Below, in pieces: positions 1-8,829 of a DNA stretch of 64,000 nucleotides; position 1 is the first letter of the stretch, and each line of letters starts with the position of its first letter. This DNA is from an uncultured Flavobacteriaceae bacterium (lineage in GTDB: Bacteria > Bacteroidota > Bacteroidia > Flavobacteriales > Flavobacteriaceae): assembly GCA_947494325.1 (NCBI GenBank), contig CANLUS010000001.1, forward strand, positions 496,001-560,000, written 5' to 3'. Position numbers and translations under genes: made by a program. Under the pieces are notes generated by a model. It worked only from the letters and a program-made list of their open reading frames with translations, was not told the origin of the DNA and ran no database searches.

Positions 1-2
1 TA

Positions 3-89
3 ATACTAAATATTGCCATAGAACCAGATATTGATCCTAATTTCATCGAAAGTCCTATGGTAGTTGATTATATCAGGATTTATCAATAA
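3..89 (+). CDS. C-terminal end of probable GH16 family glycosidase (partial)
   Basis: Only the last 28 codons are inside the window. The reading frame is open from the left edge to a TAA at 87-89. The tail reads ILNIAI early and ends with VDYIRIYQ just before the stop. In family 16 glycoside hydrolases (laminarinase/beta-glucanase type) the final beta-strands commonly carry ILN(I/V)A followed by (V/M)xVDYVR(V/I)Y at the extreme C terminus, so this is my best guess. Nothing catalytic is visible, because the ExDxxE site would lie upstream of the window. Other jelly-roll lectin domains can end in a similar way. Confidence 0.5.
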   Translation: MLNIAIEPDIDPNFIESPMVVDYIRIYQ

Positions 90-113
90 TAAATATTAAA
101 AACCTAATCGAAA

Positions 114-296
114 ATGAATAAAAAAATCTTATTTCTAATTACCGCAATATTGGCGTCCATCGTATTTATTAGCTCCATTTTTGATGCTGACCCAGGAACT
201 TTATTCGGAAGTGTTTGGGGGTTTAGAATTGGATGGTTCATAATGGCATTGGCTGCTTTTCTGAATTATAATAGATTAAAAAAATCTGAAAAATAA
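114..296 (+). CDS. Small two-helix membrane protein
   Basis: A 60-residue hypothetical protein that I do not recognise. It has a hydrophobic stretch at about residues 5-23, a short loop containing Asp-Ala-Asp-Pro, and a second hydrophobic segment at about 33-50, followed by a Lys-rich tail. This pattern fits a small inner-membrane protein with both ends on the same side. It starts 24 bases after the upstream glycosidase stop and could be co-transcribed with it. The following 130 bases up to the next gene show no terminator or other recognisable element. Confidence 0.55.
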   Translation: MNKKILFLITAILASIVFISSIFDADPGTLFGSVWGFRIGWFIMALAAFLNYNRLKKSEK

Positions 297-426
297 TCAA
301 ACTAAGTTCAAGAGTTTTATTAGTAGCACGAATTAATTAACTTGCAAATACGTTGGACAATCTAACTGATTTTATACAACTAATTGAAAAATCCATTTGT
401 TTTAATTAACTCCGAATCAAAAAACA

Positions 427-804
427 ATGAAAGTTACAGCTGAAAAAAACGAAAGAGTCGCCAATATGACATTTGCATCTGTTTATCCTCATTATGTGAA
501 TAGATTGGAGAAGAATGGTAGAACAAAAAAAGAATTGCACCAGGTGATTGAATGGTTGACTGGTTTTGATGAGGATACATTACAAGCTCAAATTGAGAAA
601 AAAGTGACGTTTGAAACGTTTTTTCAAGAAGCAACAATTCATCCGAATGCGCATTTAATTAAAGGAGTTGTTTGTGGTTATCGAATTGAAGAAATAGAAG
701 ATGAATTTGAATTGTATAGACAATGCAGATATTTAGATAAGTTAGTTGATGAATTGGCAAAAGGTCGAAAAATGGAGAAAATATTACGACAAGAAAAAAA
801 ATAA
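427..804 (+). CDS. DUF2200 family protein
   Basis: A 125-residue cytoplasmic protein matching the DUF2200 family over its whole length. Visible family features are the N-terminal segment with [16 protein letters not shown], the WLTGF block near residue 45, and the IHPNA...[12 protein letters not shown] region around residues 70-95. No signal peptide or membrane segment is present. The family has no established function. The next gene begins only 3 bases after its stop, so the two probably share a transcript. The DUF assignment is from recalled family sequence and is fairly secure. Confidence 0.75.
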   Translation: MKVTAEKNERVANMTFASVYPHYVNRLEKNGRTKKELHQVIEWLTGFDEDTLQAQIEKKVTFETFFQEATIHPNAHLIKGVVCGYRIEEIEDEFELYRQCRYLDKLVDELAKGRKMEKILRQEKK

Positions 805-807
805 CCT

Positions 808-1350
808 ATGAAAAAGCTACAAATTCTAACATTCATTCTTTTATTCTTTTCGTTTACGTCGTCATCCTTTGCCCAACAAGACGATTTTATTAAGGAGTAT
901 TTAGAACGATTGGAAAATTCGAAAAAATATTTAATTCTGGTTGCTGAAACAATGCCTGAAGAGAACTATATATACAAACCAACACCAGAATCGATGAGTT
1001 TTGCTGAACATTTAATGCACATTGGCTGGGCAATGGATTGGCATAGTCAATCTCTAATGGGCGGACGAAAAGCAAGAGATTGGAATACCGACACCGAATT
1101 GAAAATTGACTCCAAATCAAAGAAAGAAATGATTTCCACCATCGAAAGAACCTTCGATAAAACTTCTCAATTTATTTCTAAATTTGACATTAACCGGCTC
1201 CAAGAAAGATTAGACTATTTTGGGTCGAATCGGACCAAAAAGCAAGTATTATTATTACTTGCCGATCATATAACGCATCACCGTGCACAAATGCTTGTGT
1301 ATATGCGACTTAATGGCCTTAAACCTCCGAGATACGTGTTGTATCAATAA
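808..1350 (+). CDS. Secreted DinB-family protein
   Basis: A 180-residue protein with an N-terminal signal peptide (residues 1-22, cleavage likely after FA-Q). The mature part looks like a DinB/YfiT four-helix bundle. Candidate metal-binding histidines are His68 or His71 in AEHLMH and His154 and His158 in DHITHH, the usual three-His arrangement of DinB metalloproteins. DinB proteins include thiol-dependent S-transferases, but the substrate cannot be told here. Export to the periplasm is the main distinguishing feature. It lies 3 bases downstream of the DUF2200 gene. Confidence 0.75.
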   Translation: MKKLQILTFILLFFSFTSSSFAQQDDFIKEYLERLENSKKYLILVAETMPEENYIYKPTPESMSFAEHLMHIGWAMDWHSQSLMGGRKARDWNTDTELKIDSKSKKEMISTIERTFDKTSQFISKFDINRLQERLDYFGSNRTKKQVLLLLADHITHHRAQMLVYMRLNGLKPPRYVLYQ

Positions 1351-1536
1351 TTTACATATGAACTTATTCCATTCGAAGCTTCCTAGTAAGCTTTGGGTCA
1401 ATAGTATTATAGCTTTAAACTCTTAAAAAATTGATTTGTTGATTGTAAAATTAAGGATTTACAACTAATTATAAGCTTCAACATGAATCAACATTGAACG
1501 AAAATAAATAGTAAATTAGAGGCTAACTTCTTTCTC

Positions 1537-3015
1537 ATGAAAAAACTAGCTATTCTTTGTTTGTTATTCACCAGCTCAATAACATTCTCTCAAAAATTTG
1601 ACTCAAAACTAAAACCAGCCTTACTGGAATTAAAAGAGTTTATCGCAATTCCGAATGATGCGTTAATCCCTTCTGATATCCTTAAAAATATTGACTGGCT
1701 TGATCGACAATTTAAAAAAAGGGGTTTTGTAACTCAAGTCTTAAAAACTGATGGACAACCATTGTTTTTTGCGGAACTTCCAAAGAGAAAAAAAGCGAAA
1801 ACAATACTCTTTTATATGCATTTCGATGGGCAGTCTGTAGATACTTCAAAATGGCAGCAAGAAAATCCATATAAGGCCGTTTTAAAAACCCAAAATGGCG
1901 AGAATTGGGAAACCATTGAGTGGTCAGAACTAAATGCCAATATCTCTGAATCTTGGCGTATTTTTGGTAGATCTACTTCGGACGATAAAGGACCTATTGT
2001 AATGTTATTACAAGCCATAGATTTGCTAAAAGAAAATACTCAAAAAATTCCGTATAATGTAAAAGTCATTTTAGATAGTGAGGAAGAAAAAGGAAGCAAG
2101 CCCTTGCCAAAAGCAGTGAAGAGGCACCGTGCTATTCTCGCAGCAGATTATTTAATAATTAATGATGGTCCACTACATGCTTCTGACAATCCAACTTTAG
2201 TATTTGGTTGTCGCGGAATTACGACCATAAATCTAACAACTTATGGCCCCATAAAACCTCAACACAGTGGTCATTACGGAAACTATGCCCCCAATCCTGG
2301 ATTTCGGCTAGCTACGTTATTATCAACCTTCAAAGATGAAAAGGGTAAAGTCATTATTGATGGTTATTATGATGGAATTTCAATCGATGATGCTACCTTC
2401 AAAATTTTGAAAAGTGTTCCCGATAACCCAGCTCAAATTTTACAAAATTTAGGTGTTAAAAGTCCCGAAACGGTCGGAAGGTTTTATCAGGAAGCACTGC
2501 AATATCCATCACTAAATATTCGTGGATTGTCTTCTGGTTGGACCGGAAAAAAAGCACGAACTATTGTACCAGAAAGCGCCACAGCAGCTATCGATATTCG
2601 TTTAGTTCCAGAAAGTGATGGTACTAGATTAAAAAAATTGATAAAAGAGCACATCAAAACGCAAGGATATTATATTACTGATAAAGTGCCAACTATAGAG
2701 GAACGAAAAAAATACGACAAAATTATTACATTTGAGAGTAGAGGTGTAACCAATGCCTTTAGAACCAATATGGACATACCATTTGCAAACTGGCTAGAGA
2801 ACACCCTTCATGATGAAAATTTAGTGAAAATTAGAATTATGGGAGGTACCGTACCAATTGCCTCTTTTATTAATGAATTAAACATTCCGGCCATCATTAT
2901 TCCCATGGTAAATCCTGATAACAATCAGCACAGTCCAAATGAGAATTTAAAGGTAAAGAACATAAAATACGGCATACAAACTTTTTACAAAATATTAAGC
3001 ACGAAGCTAGACTAA
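1537..3015 (+). CDS. Secreted M20-family metallopeptidase
   Basis: A 492-residue zinc-dependent peptidase of the M20/M25/M40 clan, likely a periplasmic dipeptidase or carboxypeptidase. Residues 1-18 form a signal peptide. Metal-ligand motifs are visible in order: MHFDGQ with His95, TSDDKGP with Asp149/Asp150, DSEEEKGS with the catalytic/ligand Glu cluster at 182-184, and a late NNQHSPNE with the final His. The dimerisation (lid) domain lies between roughly residues 215 and 375. The start is ATG with no competing upstream start. It converges on the alpha/beta hydrolase gene, with 8 bases between stops. Substrate specificity is not evident. Confidence 0.8.
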   Translation: MKKLAILCLLFTSSITFSQKFDSKLKPALLELKEFIAIPNDALIPSDILKNIDWLDRQFKKRGFVTQVLKTDGQPLFFAELPKRKKAKTILFYMHFDGQSVDTSKWQQENPYKAVLKTQNGENWETIEWSELNANISESWRIFGRSTSDDKGPIVMLLQAIDLLKENTQKIPYNVKVILDSEEEKGSKPLPKAVKRHRAILAADYLIINDGPLHASDNPTLVFGCRGITTINLTTYGPIKPQHSGHYGNYAPNPGFRLATLLSTFKDEKGKVIIDGYYDGISIDDATFKILKSVPDNPAQILQNLGVKSPETVGRFYQEALQYPSLNIRGLSSGWTGKKARTIVPESATAAIDIRLVPESDGTRLKKLIKEHIKTQGYYITDKVPTIEERKKYDKIITFESRGVTNAFRTNMDIPFANWLENTLHDENLVKIRIMGGTVPIASFINELNIPAIIIPMVNPDNNQHSPNENLKVKNIKYGIQTFYKILSTKLD

Positions 3016-3023
3016 TTCATGTG

Positions 3024-3881
3024 CTATTTTTCTAAAATCTCCAAAAGCTCCTGTTGAATCAATGCGTATTTTTTTGATAAGATAAAATGATTCATATCTT
3101 TTAAAATTACAGGTTTTAAAATAGTATCAGGTACCTGAGATTTGATAAAGTTCATGTTTTCAAAAGGAACAATATTATCCTTTGTACCATGATAATAAGT
3201 AATCGGTGATTGTATTTGACTCCAATTATCTTGCATCTTTGTGAGTTCCTCTACATGCGACAATTTTTCGTAATTGGCAATCTTTAACGGTTTAGGAACG
3301 AGCCATTTTGTGAGTTTCCAAGTTGCCATTTTCGCGATACCAAAAAACTTTTCATCTTTTGGCGACATGGCTCCTGCTACCAATACGCTATGTTTTACCT
3401 CTTTAAATTTAAAAGCCATTTTAGCAGCAATCGGTACCCCGTAAGACCATCCTACTAAAATGATATTTTTTAATTCGTGTTTCTCTGCTATCGCAAATAT
3501 ACTCTCGGCTTGTTTGTCAATTGATGTTTCTGCATTACCATGGTCAGAATATCCGTACCCCAAGCGATCTACAGTAATAAGATTTGCTTTCTTTCCTAAT
3601 ACAGGGTCTTTTAAATAACTAAAATAATTACCTGCAGAGCCCGGTGCTCCATGAATGAAGAGAATTGTTGGTAACTGAGTATCAATTTCTTTATCAGCAA
3701 TGTAACGTAATTCTTTATTTTCAAATGACGTTCGGTATATCTTCGGAGTAACTGTTGTTTTATTAAATTTTCGAAATACTTTTTGATCACTTTCTCTGAA
3801 GGAGACGCATGCAGTACTAATTATCATAAGTAGTATATATATTGGTAAAAAACGAAGCAATTTTCTTAAGTATACGCTCAT
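3024..3881 (-). CDS. Alpha/beta hydrolase, probable lipoprotein
   Basis: A 285-residue hydrolase. The N terminus (residues 1-25) is hydrophobic and ends in the lipobox-like ISTAC, so Cys25 is probably lipidated and the enzyme anchored to a membrane. The fold is shown by HGAPGSAGNY at residues 77-86 (oxyanion region) and the nucleophile elbow GWSYG with Ser146. Asp235 (GTKDNIVP) and His265 (MNHF) complete the catalytic triad. No specific substrate can be named; esterase or lipase activity is the default. It is transcribed divergently from gldA. Confidence 0.75.
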   Translation of the reverse strand: MSVYLRKLLRFLPIYILLMIISTACVSFRESDQKVFRKFNKTTVTPKIYRTSFENKELRYIADKEIDTQLPTILFIHGAPGSAGNYFSYLKDPVLGKKANLITVDRLGYGYSDHGNAETSIDKQAESIFAIAEKHELKNIILVGWSYGVPIAAKMAFKFKEVKHSVLVAGAMSPKDEKFFGIAKMATWKLTKWLVPKPLKIANYEKLSHVEELTKMQDNWSQIQSPITYYHGTKDNIVPFENMNFIKSQVPDTILKPVILKDMNHFILSKKYALIQQELLEILEK

Positions 3882-3999
3882 ATCATTAGTTTATTGCTCT
3901 TTTAAATTCAAAATACAATTTGTAAAACAAATTTATCATCTTAAATGTAGCGAAATTAGGGAAAGATTTAATTTCTTTGTAAAGTTAAACGATAAATAT

Positions 4000-4893
4000 A
4001 TGTCAATTACAGTAGAGAATGTATCGAAACTATATGGGGAGCAAAAAGCACTAGATAATATTAGCTTTACAATTGGTTCTGGCGAAATTGTAGGCTTTTT
4101 AGGACCCAATGGAGCCGGTAAATCTACCATGATGAAAATTATTACAACTTACATCTCTCAAACAAATGGAGTTGTAAGTGTTAATGGTCATAATGTTGAG
4201 ACGAAACCAATGTTAGTAAAACAATCGGTTGGCTATTTACCTGAGCACAATCCTTTGTATCTCGATATGTATGTAAAAGAGTATATTCAGTTTAGCGGAC
4301 GCGTGCACGGCGTTTCTAAAAGTCGAGTGAACGAAGTTATTGAGAGAGTTGGATTATCTCCAGAGGCGCATAAAAAAATAGGACAACTTTCTAAGGGTTA
4401 TCGTCAACGAGTTGGCTTGGCAGTTGCGTTATTGCATGATCCAGAAGTGTTAATATTGGATGAGCCTACTACTGGATTAGATCCAAATCAATTGGTAGAA
4501 ATTCGAAGTTTAATCAAAGAAATTGGTACCACCAAAACGGTGTTGTTTTCGACACACATCATGCAAGAAGTAGAAGCTGTTTGTGATCGGGTAATAATTA
4601 TCAATAAAGGATCTATCGTTACCGATAAAAAATTGAGTGAATTAAAATCGAACGAAGCGCAAATAGTTGAAGTCGAGTTTGATTTACGGATTGAAGAACA
4701 ACTAATACGGAAGCTTCCGAAGTTGACAAAAGCCGTTAATATTCATGACAATACTTGGCAGTTAACCTTTAGTACATCTAAAGATATGCGTCCAGCAATA
4801 TTCGATTTTGCTCACGATAACGGACTTAAACTATTACAATCTCAGCAAAAAAGTCAAGATTTAGAAAGCTTGTTTAGGAGCATGACAACGTAA
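4000..4893 (+). CDS. gldA: Gliding-motility ABC transporter ATP-binding protein GldA
   Basis: A 297-residue ABC ATPase. Walker A GPNGAGKST is at residues 35-43, the signature LSKGY at 130-134, Walker B LILDEP at 151-156, and an H-switch STHIMQEV follows. The N terminus, the overall length and the C-terminal extension match GldA of Flavobacterium, which works with the GldF and GldG membrane proteins and is needed for gliding in F. johnsoniae. GldF and GldG are not in this window; in F. johnsoniae gldA also lies apart from gldFG. Because all ABC ATPases look similar, a NatA-like role in another exporter remains possible. Confidence 0.8.
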   Translation: MSITVENVSKLYGEQKALDNISFTIGSGEIVGFLGPNGAGKSTMMKIITTYISQTNGVVSVNGHNVETKPMLVKQSVGYLPEHNPLYLDMYVKEYIQFSGRVHGVSKSRVNEVIERVGLSPEAHKKIGQLSKGYRQRVGLAVALLHDPEVLILDEPTTGLDPNQLVEIRSLIKEIGTTKTVLFSTHIMQEVEAVCDRVIIINKGSIVTDKKLSELKSNEAQIVEVEFDLRIEEQLIRKLPKLTKAVNIHDNTWQLTFSTSKDMRPAIFDFAHDNGLKLLQSQQKSQDLESLFRSMTT

Positions 4894-4896
4894 CAA

Positions 4897-5310
4897 TCAC
4901 TTCGCGTGATATGCTATGTTTACTTTTACATCAGCAAACTTTTCAAACATTGCCATCACACCGCAATATTTTTCGACAGATAAGTCGACTATTTTTTGCA
5001 GTTTTTTCTGATCTAAGTTAGATCCATAAAAATGATATGTCATTGCCACTTTATGATAATATTTAGGGTGTTCATCTGTCAATTCTCCCTCAACATCAAT
5101 ATTAAAATCATCGATCTCTACTCTCATTTTTTTTGCAAGCGAAGCAATATCTAAGCCAGAGCATCCTGCTAACGATGCTAACATCAGCGCTTTTGGTGTA
5201 TACGCTACATCGGCTGATTCTCCACCATCATTAATCGCTAAATTCCCTCCCGGATTAGTCGATTCGAAAAGCATTCCGCCTTTCCATGTTGTTCGTATTT
5301 TATTAATCAT
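4897..5310 (-). CDS. OsmC family peroxiredoxin-like protein
   Basis: A 137-residue OsmC/Ohr-family protein. The two family cysteines are visible at Cys50 (LAGCSGLD) and Cys116 (EKYCGVMA), spaced as in OsmC-type hydroperoxide reductases. It has no signal peptide and should act in the cytoplasm, reducing organic hydroperoxides. Its stop lies 3 bases from the gldA stop, so the genes converge. Another OsmC domain is fused to a hydrolase at 53698-54909. The Cys spacing and KYCGV motif fit the YhfA-like OsmC subgroup better than Ohr. Confidence 0.8.
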   Translation of the reverse strand: MINKIRTTWKGGMLFESTNPGGNLAINDGGESADVAYTPKALMLASLAGCSGLDIASLAKKMRVEIDDFNIDVEGELTDEHPKYYHKVAMTYHFYGSNLDQKKLQKIVDLSVEKYCGVMAMFEKFADVKVNIAYHAK

Positions 5311-5360
5311 GTTATTCGTGCTAAGTTTCTTTGTTAGTCGTAATTTCTATGCAAACCTTA

Positions 5361-6371
5361 TCATTGCAAAGTTACACCTATTCCGTTATCATTACTATAG
5401 TTGATGATCCCTTTTTCTATAAACACTCCTTTGGCAATATCATTGGTTAATAATAAAGCGCCATCCATATCTACATAATCTAATAAGGGCAACAAATGCG
5501 CTATTGCAGAAATACCAATTGTCGATTCAGTCATACATCCAACCATAGTTTTCATTTCTAATTTTGTAGCTTTCTCCAACATCCTTTTTGCTGAAGTTAA
5601 ACCTCCACACTTTACCAATTTTACATTGATTCCGTGAAAATGATTGTGACATTTAATAACATCAGACTCTACTTGACAGCTTTCATCTGCAACAATGGGT
5701 AACATTGATTTTGAAAACACTTTTTTATGGCCTTCCCAATCATCAGCTTCAAGCGGCTGTTCTATAAATTCAACACCTAGTTTTATCAGCTCTTTTGCGT
5801 TTGATATGGTTTCATCAATGCTCCAACCACAGTTGGCATCAACCCTAAAAATAGCATCTGTATGTTTTCGTAATTCTTGCACTATTTTTAGATCGTCGGA
5901 TGTCCCTAATTTTATCTTATAAATTGGCCATGGTGTTTCTTTTAATCTCTCAATCATTTCTGAAATAGGAGCAATCCCAATCGTATAATTTGTTTGAGGA
6001 TTCTTAGTTATATCTAAATTCCAATAGTTGTATAATTTTACCCCTTTTTTACGCGTATACAGATCATTATAGGCTATATCTAGCGCGCATAAGGCAAACA
6101 TGTTTTTTTTAAAATAAGGATACAGTTCCATCCAAAAATCTTCGGGAAGTAAATTATCTAACGATGATATCATGAATTCGATAGCCTTAATATCATCGAT
6201 CATGTTCTGAATAGAAATCCCATAGTATGCTTTAGACGTTGCCTCTCCAAAGCCAGAAAATTGACCATCTTTTAGCTCTACAATTAAGGTTGGCTGAGAA
6301 TCATATGAATCTCTCGCAATCGTAAATGTATGCTTTAACTTTAAGTCAAATTGCCTTAGAATAACTTCCAT
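5361..6371 (-). CDS. Dipeptide epimerase (L-Ala-D/L-Glu epimerase type)
   Basis: A 336-residue enolase-superfamily enzyme of the muconate-lactonizing subgroup. The catalytic lysine motif KxK is at residues 152-154 (YKIKLG). Metal ligands follow in RVDANCGW, EQPLEADDW and ADESCQ, and the second catalytic lysine lies in NVKLVKCGG near residue 250. This layout and length fit L-Ala-D/L-Glu epimerases, which help recycle the murein tripeptide. Related members epimerise other dipeptides, so exact specificity is uncertain. It lies 50 bases upstream of the OsmC gene on the same strand. Confidence 0.8.
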   Translation of the reverse strand: MEVILRQFDLKLKHTFTIARDSYDSQPTLIVELKDGQFSGFGEATSKAYYGISIQNMIDDIKAIEFMISSLDNLLPEDFWMELYPYFKKNMFALCALDIAYNDLYTRKKGVKLYNYWNLDITKNPQTNYTIGIAPISEMIERLKETPWPIYKIKLGTSDDLKIVQELRKHTDAIFRVDANCGWSIDETISNAKELIKLGVEFIEQPLEADDWEGHKKVFSKSMLPIVADESCQVESDVIKCHNHFHGINVKLVKCGGLTSAKRMLEKATKLEMKTMVGCMTESTIGISAIAHLLPLLDYVDMDGALLLTNDIAKGVFIEKGIINYSNDNGIGVTLQ

Positions 6372-6461
6372 AAAATAGGTCCTATTATAGCATGTTAATT
6401 TACTAAAAACCCCAGAATAATTTGTACTTTGGCAATCGAAATTTATCCTAAAAAAATATAT

Positions 6462-7064
6462 ATGCCTTTAGTAACACCATTAAATCCTGATCACGATACT
6501 GAAACCAAGCAATTGGCCGAGTTTTTCAATGAAACCTTGGGTTTTTGTCCAAATTCAGTATTAACTATGCAACACAGACCTGCTATTAGTAAAGCATTTA
6601 TCAATTTGAATAAAGCAGTGATGGCCAATGAAGGTCGTGTAACCTCTGCATTAAAACGTATGATCGCTTGGGTAAGTAGTAATTCGACTGGATGTCGATA
6701 CTGTCAAGCACATGCGATTCGTGCTGCAGAACGTTATGGTGCTGAGCAAGAACAGTTAGATAATATTTGGGAATATAGAACGCATCCCGCATTTAGTGAA
6801 GCAGAACGTGCCGCGCTTGACTTTTCTTTACAAGCATCCATGGTACCAAATAACGTTGACGCCGAGATAAAAAAGCGTTTATATGAGTACTGGAATGAAG
6901 GGGAAATTGTAGAAATGTTGGGCGTGATTTCCTTGTTTGGTTATCTAAATCGTTGGAACGATTCTATGGGGACCTCCATCGAAGAGGGTGCTGTAGAAAG
7001 CGGTGATCAATATTTAGGTAAACACGGCTGGAATAGCGGGAAACACAACGGATCGCAATATTAG
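6462..7064 (+). CDS. AhpD-like carboxymuconolactone decarboxylase family protein
   Basis: A peroxidase-related (AhpD/CMD superfamily) protein of about 200 residues. The redox motif TGCRYCQAHA gives the CxxC with the downstream His typical of AhpD-like disulfide reductases. I chose the ATG at 6462. An in-frame TTG at 6429 would add 11 residues and cannot be excluded, because TTG starts seem to be used elsewhere in this window. A strong hairpin terminator follows at 7087-7116. The likely role is thiol-dependent peroxide defence in the cytoplasm. Confidence 0.75.
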   Translation: MPLVTPLNPDHDTETKQLAEFFNETLGFCPNSVLTMQHRPAISKAFINLNKAVMANEGRVTSALKRMIAWVSSNSTGCRYCQAHAIRAAERYGAEQEQLDNIWEYRTHPAFSEAERAALDFSLQASMVPNNVDAEIKKRLYEYWNEGEIVEMLGVISLFGYLNRWNDSMGTSIEEGAVESGDQYLGKHGWNSGKHNGSQY

Positions 7065-7086
7065 GCTTTTATCTTTTAGAAATTGT

Positions 7087-7116
7087 AAGAAACCTTGCCA
7101 CTCGGCGAGGTTTCTT
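7087..7116 (+). terminator. Rho-independent terminator after the AhpD-like gene
   Basis: A 13-bp stem with one mismatch and a 4-base loop. The left arm is 7087-7099 and the right arm 7104-7116 (AAGAAACCTTGCC / GGCGAGGTTTCTT), followed by ATTTT. The right arm overlaps the stop codon of the convergent uracil-DNA glycosylase gene, so one structure may serve both directions. Confidence 0.75.
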
Positions 7117-7690
7117 ATTTTGAAAGAATTGAATCTATTGTTTCGCGAAATTTTGGAAGCACTTCTTGATCGAACCAAGGATTCTTAGTCAACCAAAAAC
7201 GATTTCGCGGAGATGGATGAGGTAGCACAAAATAATTAGGAAGGTAATTTTCATAATTTTTAACAGTTTCAGTTAAGGTTTTCTTCGCACTTTTTTTTAG
7301 GTAATACTGCTGCGCGTAAATTCCAATCAAAATAATCGACTTAACATTTGGCATTTTCGCTAATAGGGAGTCATGCCATAACGGAGCGCATTCTGGCCTT
7401 GGTGGAAGATCCCCCGATTTTCCCTTACCGGGATAGCAAAATCCCATAGGGACAATTGCAAATTTTTTGGCATCATAAAAATCTTCATCTGAAACGCCTA
7501 ACCATTTTCGTAATTGTTTGCCGCTTGCGTCATCCCATGGCACACCCGATGCATGAACTTTTGTACCTGGAGCTTGTCCGATGATAATTATTTTCGAATC
7601 TATATGCCCAGAGACAACTGGTCTCGGACCAAGATCTAAATGCTGTGCACAAACAGTACATTGTTTTATTTCTGATAATAGTTCTTTCAT
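7115..7690 (-). CDS. Uracil-DNA glycosylase family protein, probable Fe-S type
   Basis: A 191-residue UDG-superfamily protein. Motif 1 is GQAPG (residues 38-42) and the C-terminal motif is HPSPRN. Four cysteines stand out: Cys11 and Cys14 (C-x2-C), then Cys85 and Cys101 (C-x15-C). This is the ligand spacing of the [4Fe-4S] cluster in family 4 uracil-DNA glycosylases. It should remove uracil from DNA in base-excision repair. The gene starts immediately before rsmI on the same strand (stop of rsmI at 7691), consistent with an operon DoxX-rsmI-UDG. Confidence 0.8.
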   Translation of the reverse strand: MKELLSEIKQCTVCAQHLDLGPRPVVSGHIDSKIIIIGQAPGTKVHASGVPWDDASGKQLRKWLGVSDEDFYDAKKFAIVPMGFCYPGKGKSGDLPPRPECAPLWHDSLLAKMPNVKSIILIGIYAQQYYLKKSAKKTLTETVKNYENYLPNYFVLPHPSPRNRFWLTKNPWFDQEVLPKFRETIDSILSK

Positions 7691-8362
7691 CTATTTTTTC
7701 CCTTCTACAATGACCACAAATTCTCCTTTTGGTGGTTTATTTTCAAAATGAGATAGCACTTCCTTTACCGTACCTCGAACAGTTTCTTCATATAGTTTGG
7801 TAAGTTCCCGGGATACCGAAATTTTTCTTTCTTCTCCGAAATACTCTGCAAACTGCGTCAAAGTTTTCATCAATTTATGAGGTGATTCATAAAAAATCAT
7901 GGTGCGCGTTTCTTCTGCTAAAAAAATGAGTCTGGTTTGTCGTCCTTTTTTTACTGGCAAAAAACCTTCAAATACGAACTTATCATTTGGCAAACCGCTA
8001 TTCACCAAGGCCGGTACAAAAGCAGTAGCCCCCGGTAAACATTCAACATCAATGCCATTTTCTACACAAGCCCTTGTCAATAAGAATCCTGGATCAGAAA
8101 TCGCCGGCGTGCCAGCGTCAGAAATCAAAGCGATAGTTTCACCGGCCTGAATGCGCTTAACTATACTATCTACCATTTTATGCTCGTTATGCATATGATG
8201 ACTATGCATTTGCGTGCCAATCTCAAAATGTTTTAATAATTTTCCAGAGGTGCGCGTATCCTCTGCTAAGATCAAGTCTACTTCTCGCAATACTTTAATA
8301 GCACGGAGCGTAATATCTTCTAAATTACCAATCGGCGTAGGTACAATGTATAATTTACTCAT
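7691..8362 (-). CDS. rsmI: 16S rRNA (cytidine(1402)-2'-O)-methyltransferase RsmI
   Basis: A 223-residue tetrapyrrole-methylase-fold enzyme. The N terminus MSKLYIVPTPIGNLEDITLR is diagnostic, followed by LAEDTRTS, the SDAGTPAISDPG loop and LPGATAFVPALVNSGLP. RsmI methylates the ribose of C1402 in 16S rRNA, which tunes decoding fidelity. I place the start at the ATG at 8362, one base after the stop of the DoxX-like gene. An upstream in-frame ATG at 8401 would add 13 non-conserved residues inside that gene. Confidence 0.9.
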   Translation of the reverse strand: MSKLYIVPTPIGNLEDITLRAIKVLREVDLILAEDTRTSGKLLKHFEIGTQMHSHHMHNEHKMVDSIVKRIQAGETIALISDAGTPAISDPGFLLTRACVENGIDVECLPGATAFVPALVNSGLPNDKFVFEGFLPVKKGRQTRLIFLAEETRTMIFYESPHKLMKTLTQFAEYFGEERKISVSRELTKLYEETVRGTVKEVLSHFENKPPKGEFVVIVEGKK

Positions 8363-8363
8363 T

Positions 8364-8720
8364 TTACGGACGTACTTTCTTTCCTGAAGTATAGGAACCA
8401 ATTAATGCAAAAAAAGCAATAATAGAAAATAATGCACCTCCATCTTCGGCAACCATGTGCGCTGTAAAGGCCAATACAACATCAAAGAAAAAACCGGCAT
8501 ACGCCCACTCTTTTAACCATGTTACTTTATTCGAAAGAATGGTGATCACACCTAAAATTTTTGCAATTGCCAACGGAATTACAATATACGTTGGGTAATT
8601 AAAACTCTCAAAGAAGCCTTTGATCATTTCTGTGTTTATGAAATACATAGTCGCTGAATACAACATAATCGCACAAAGTATTCCAGTGGTAATCCAATAA
8701 ATTATTTTTTGTGTTTTCAT
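8364..8720 (-). CDS. DoxX-like membrane protein
   Basis: A 118-residue protein with four predicted transmembrane helices (about residues 8-27, 45-62, 70-88 and 95-112) and the DoxX_2-like pattern, including the KILGV segment in helix 2. Members of the DoxX superfamily are associated with quinone or thiol redox functions, but this small subgroup is uncharacterised. It is the first gene of a tight minus-strand run with rsmI (1-base gap) and the uracil-DNA glycosylase. Confidence 0.7.
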   Translation of the reverse strand: MKTQKIIYWITTGILCAIMLYSATMYFINTEMIKGFFESFNYPTYIVIPLAIAKILGVITILSNKVTWLKEWAYAGFFFDVVLAFTAHMVAEDGGALFSIIAFFALIGSYTSGKKVRP

Positions 8721-8803
8721 CCGCGTCTATTTTAATTGATAAAACCAAAAGTACAACCTTTTTAAATAGTTGAAAAATCATCTAAATATCTTTACTAAAT
8801 CAC

Positions 8804-8811
8804 TAAATTTG
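8804..8811 (+). promoter_or_regulatory. TAnnTTTG promoter element of aspS
   Basis: TAAATTTG, a perfect match to the Bacteroidota -7 consensus, 18 bases before the chosen aspS ATG. It lies downstream of an in-frame ATG at 8770, which argues against that longer start. Confidence 0.7.
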
Positions 8812-8829
8812 CGCATTAATTTTTGGAAG

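Noticed and set aside
1370-1400. Two HindIII-like palindromes (AAGCTT) as a terminator after the DinB gene
   Set aside because: Only six paired bases, no T-run, and each arm is self-complementary.
8770-8829. Longer start for aspS
   Set aside because: The promoter at 8804-8811 lies inside the extension and the family N terminus begins at 8830.
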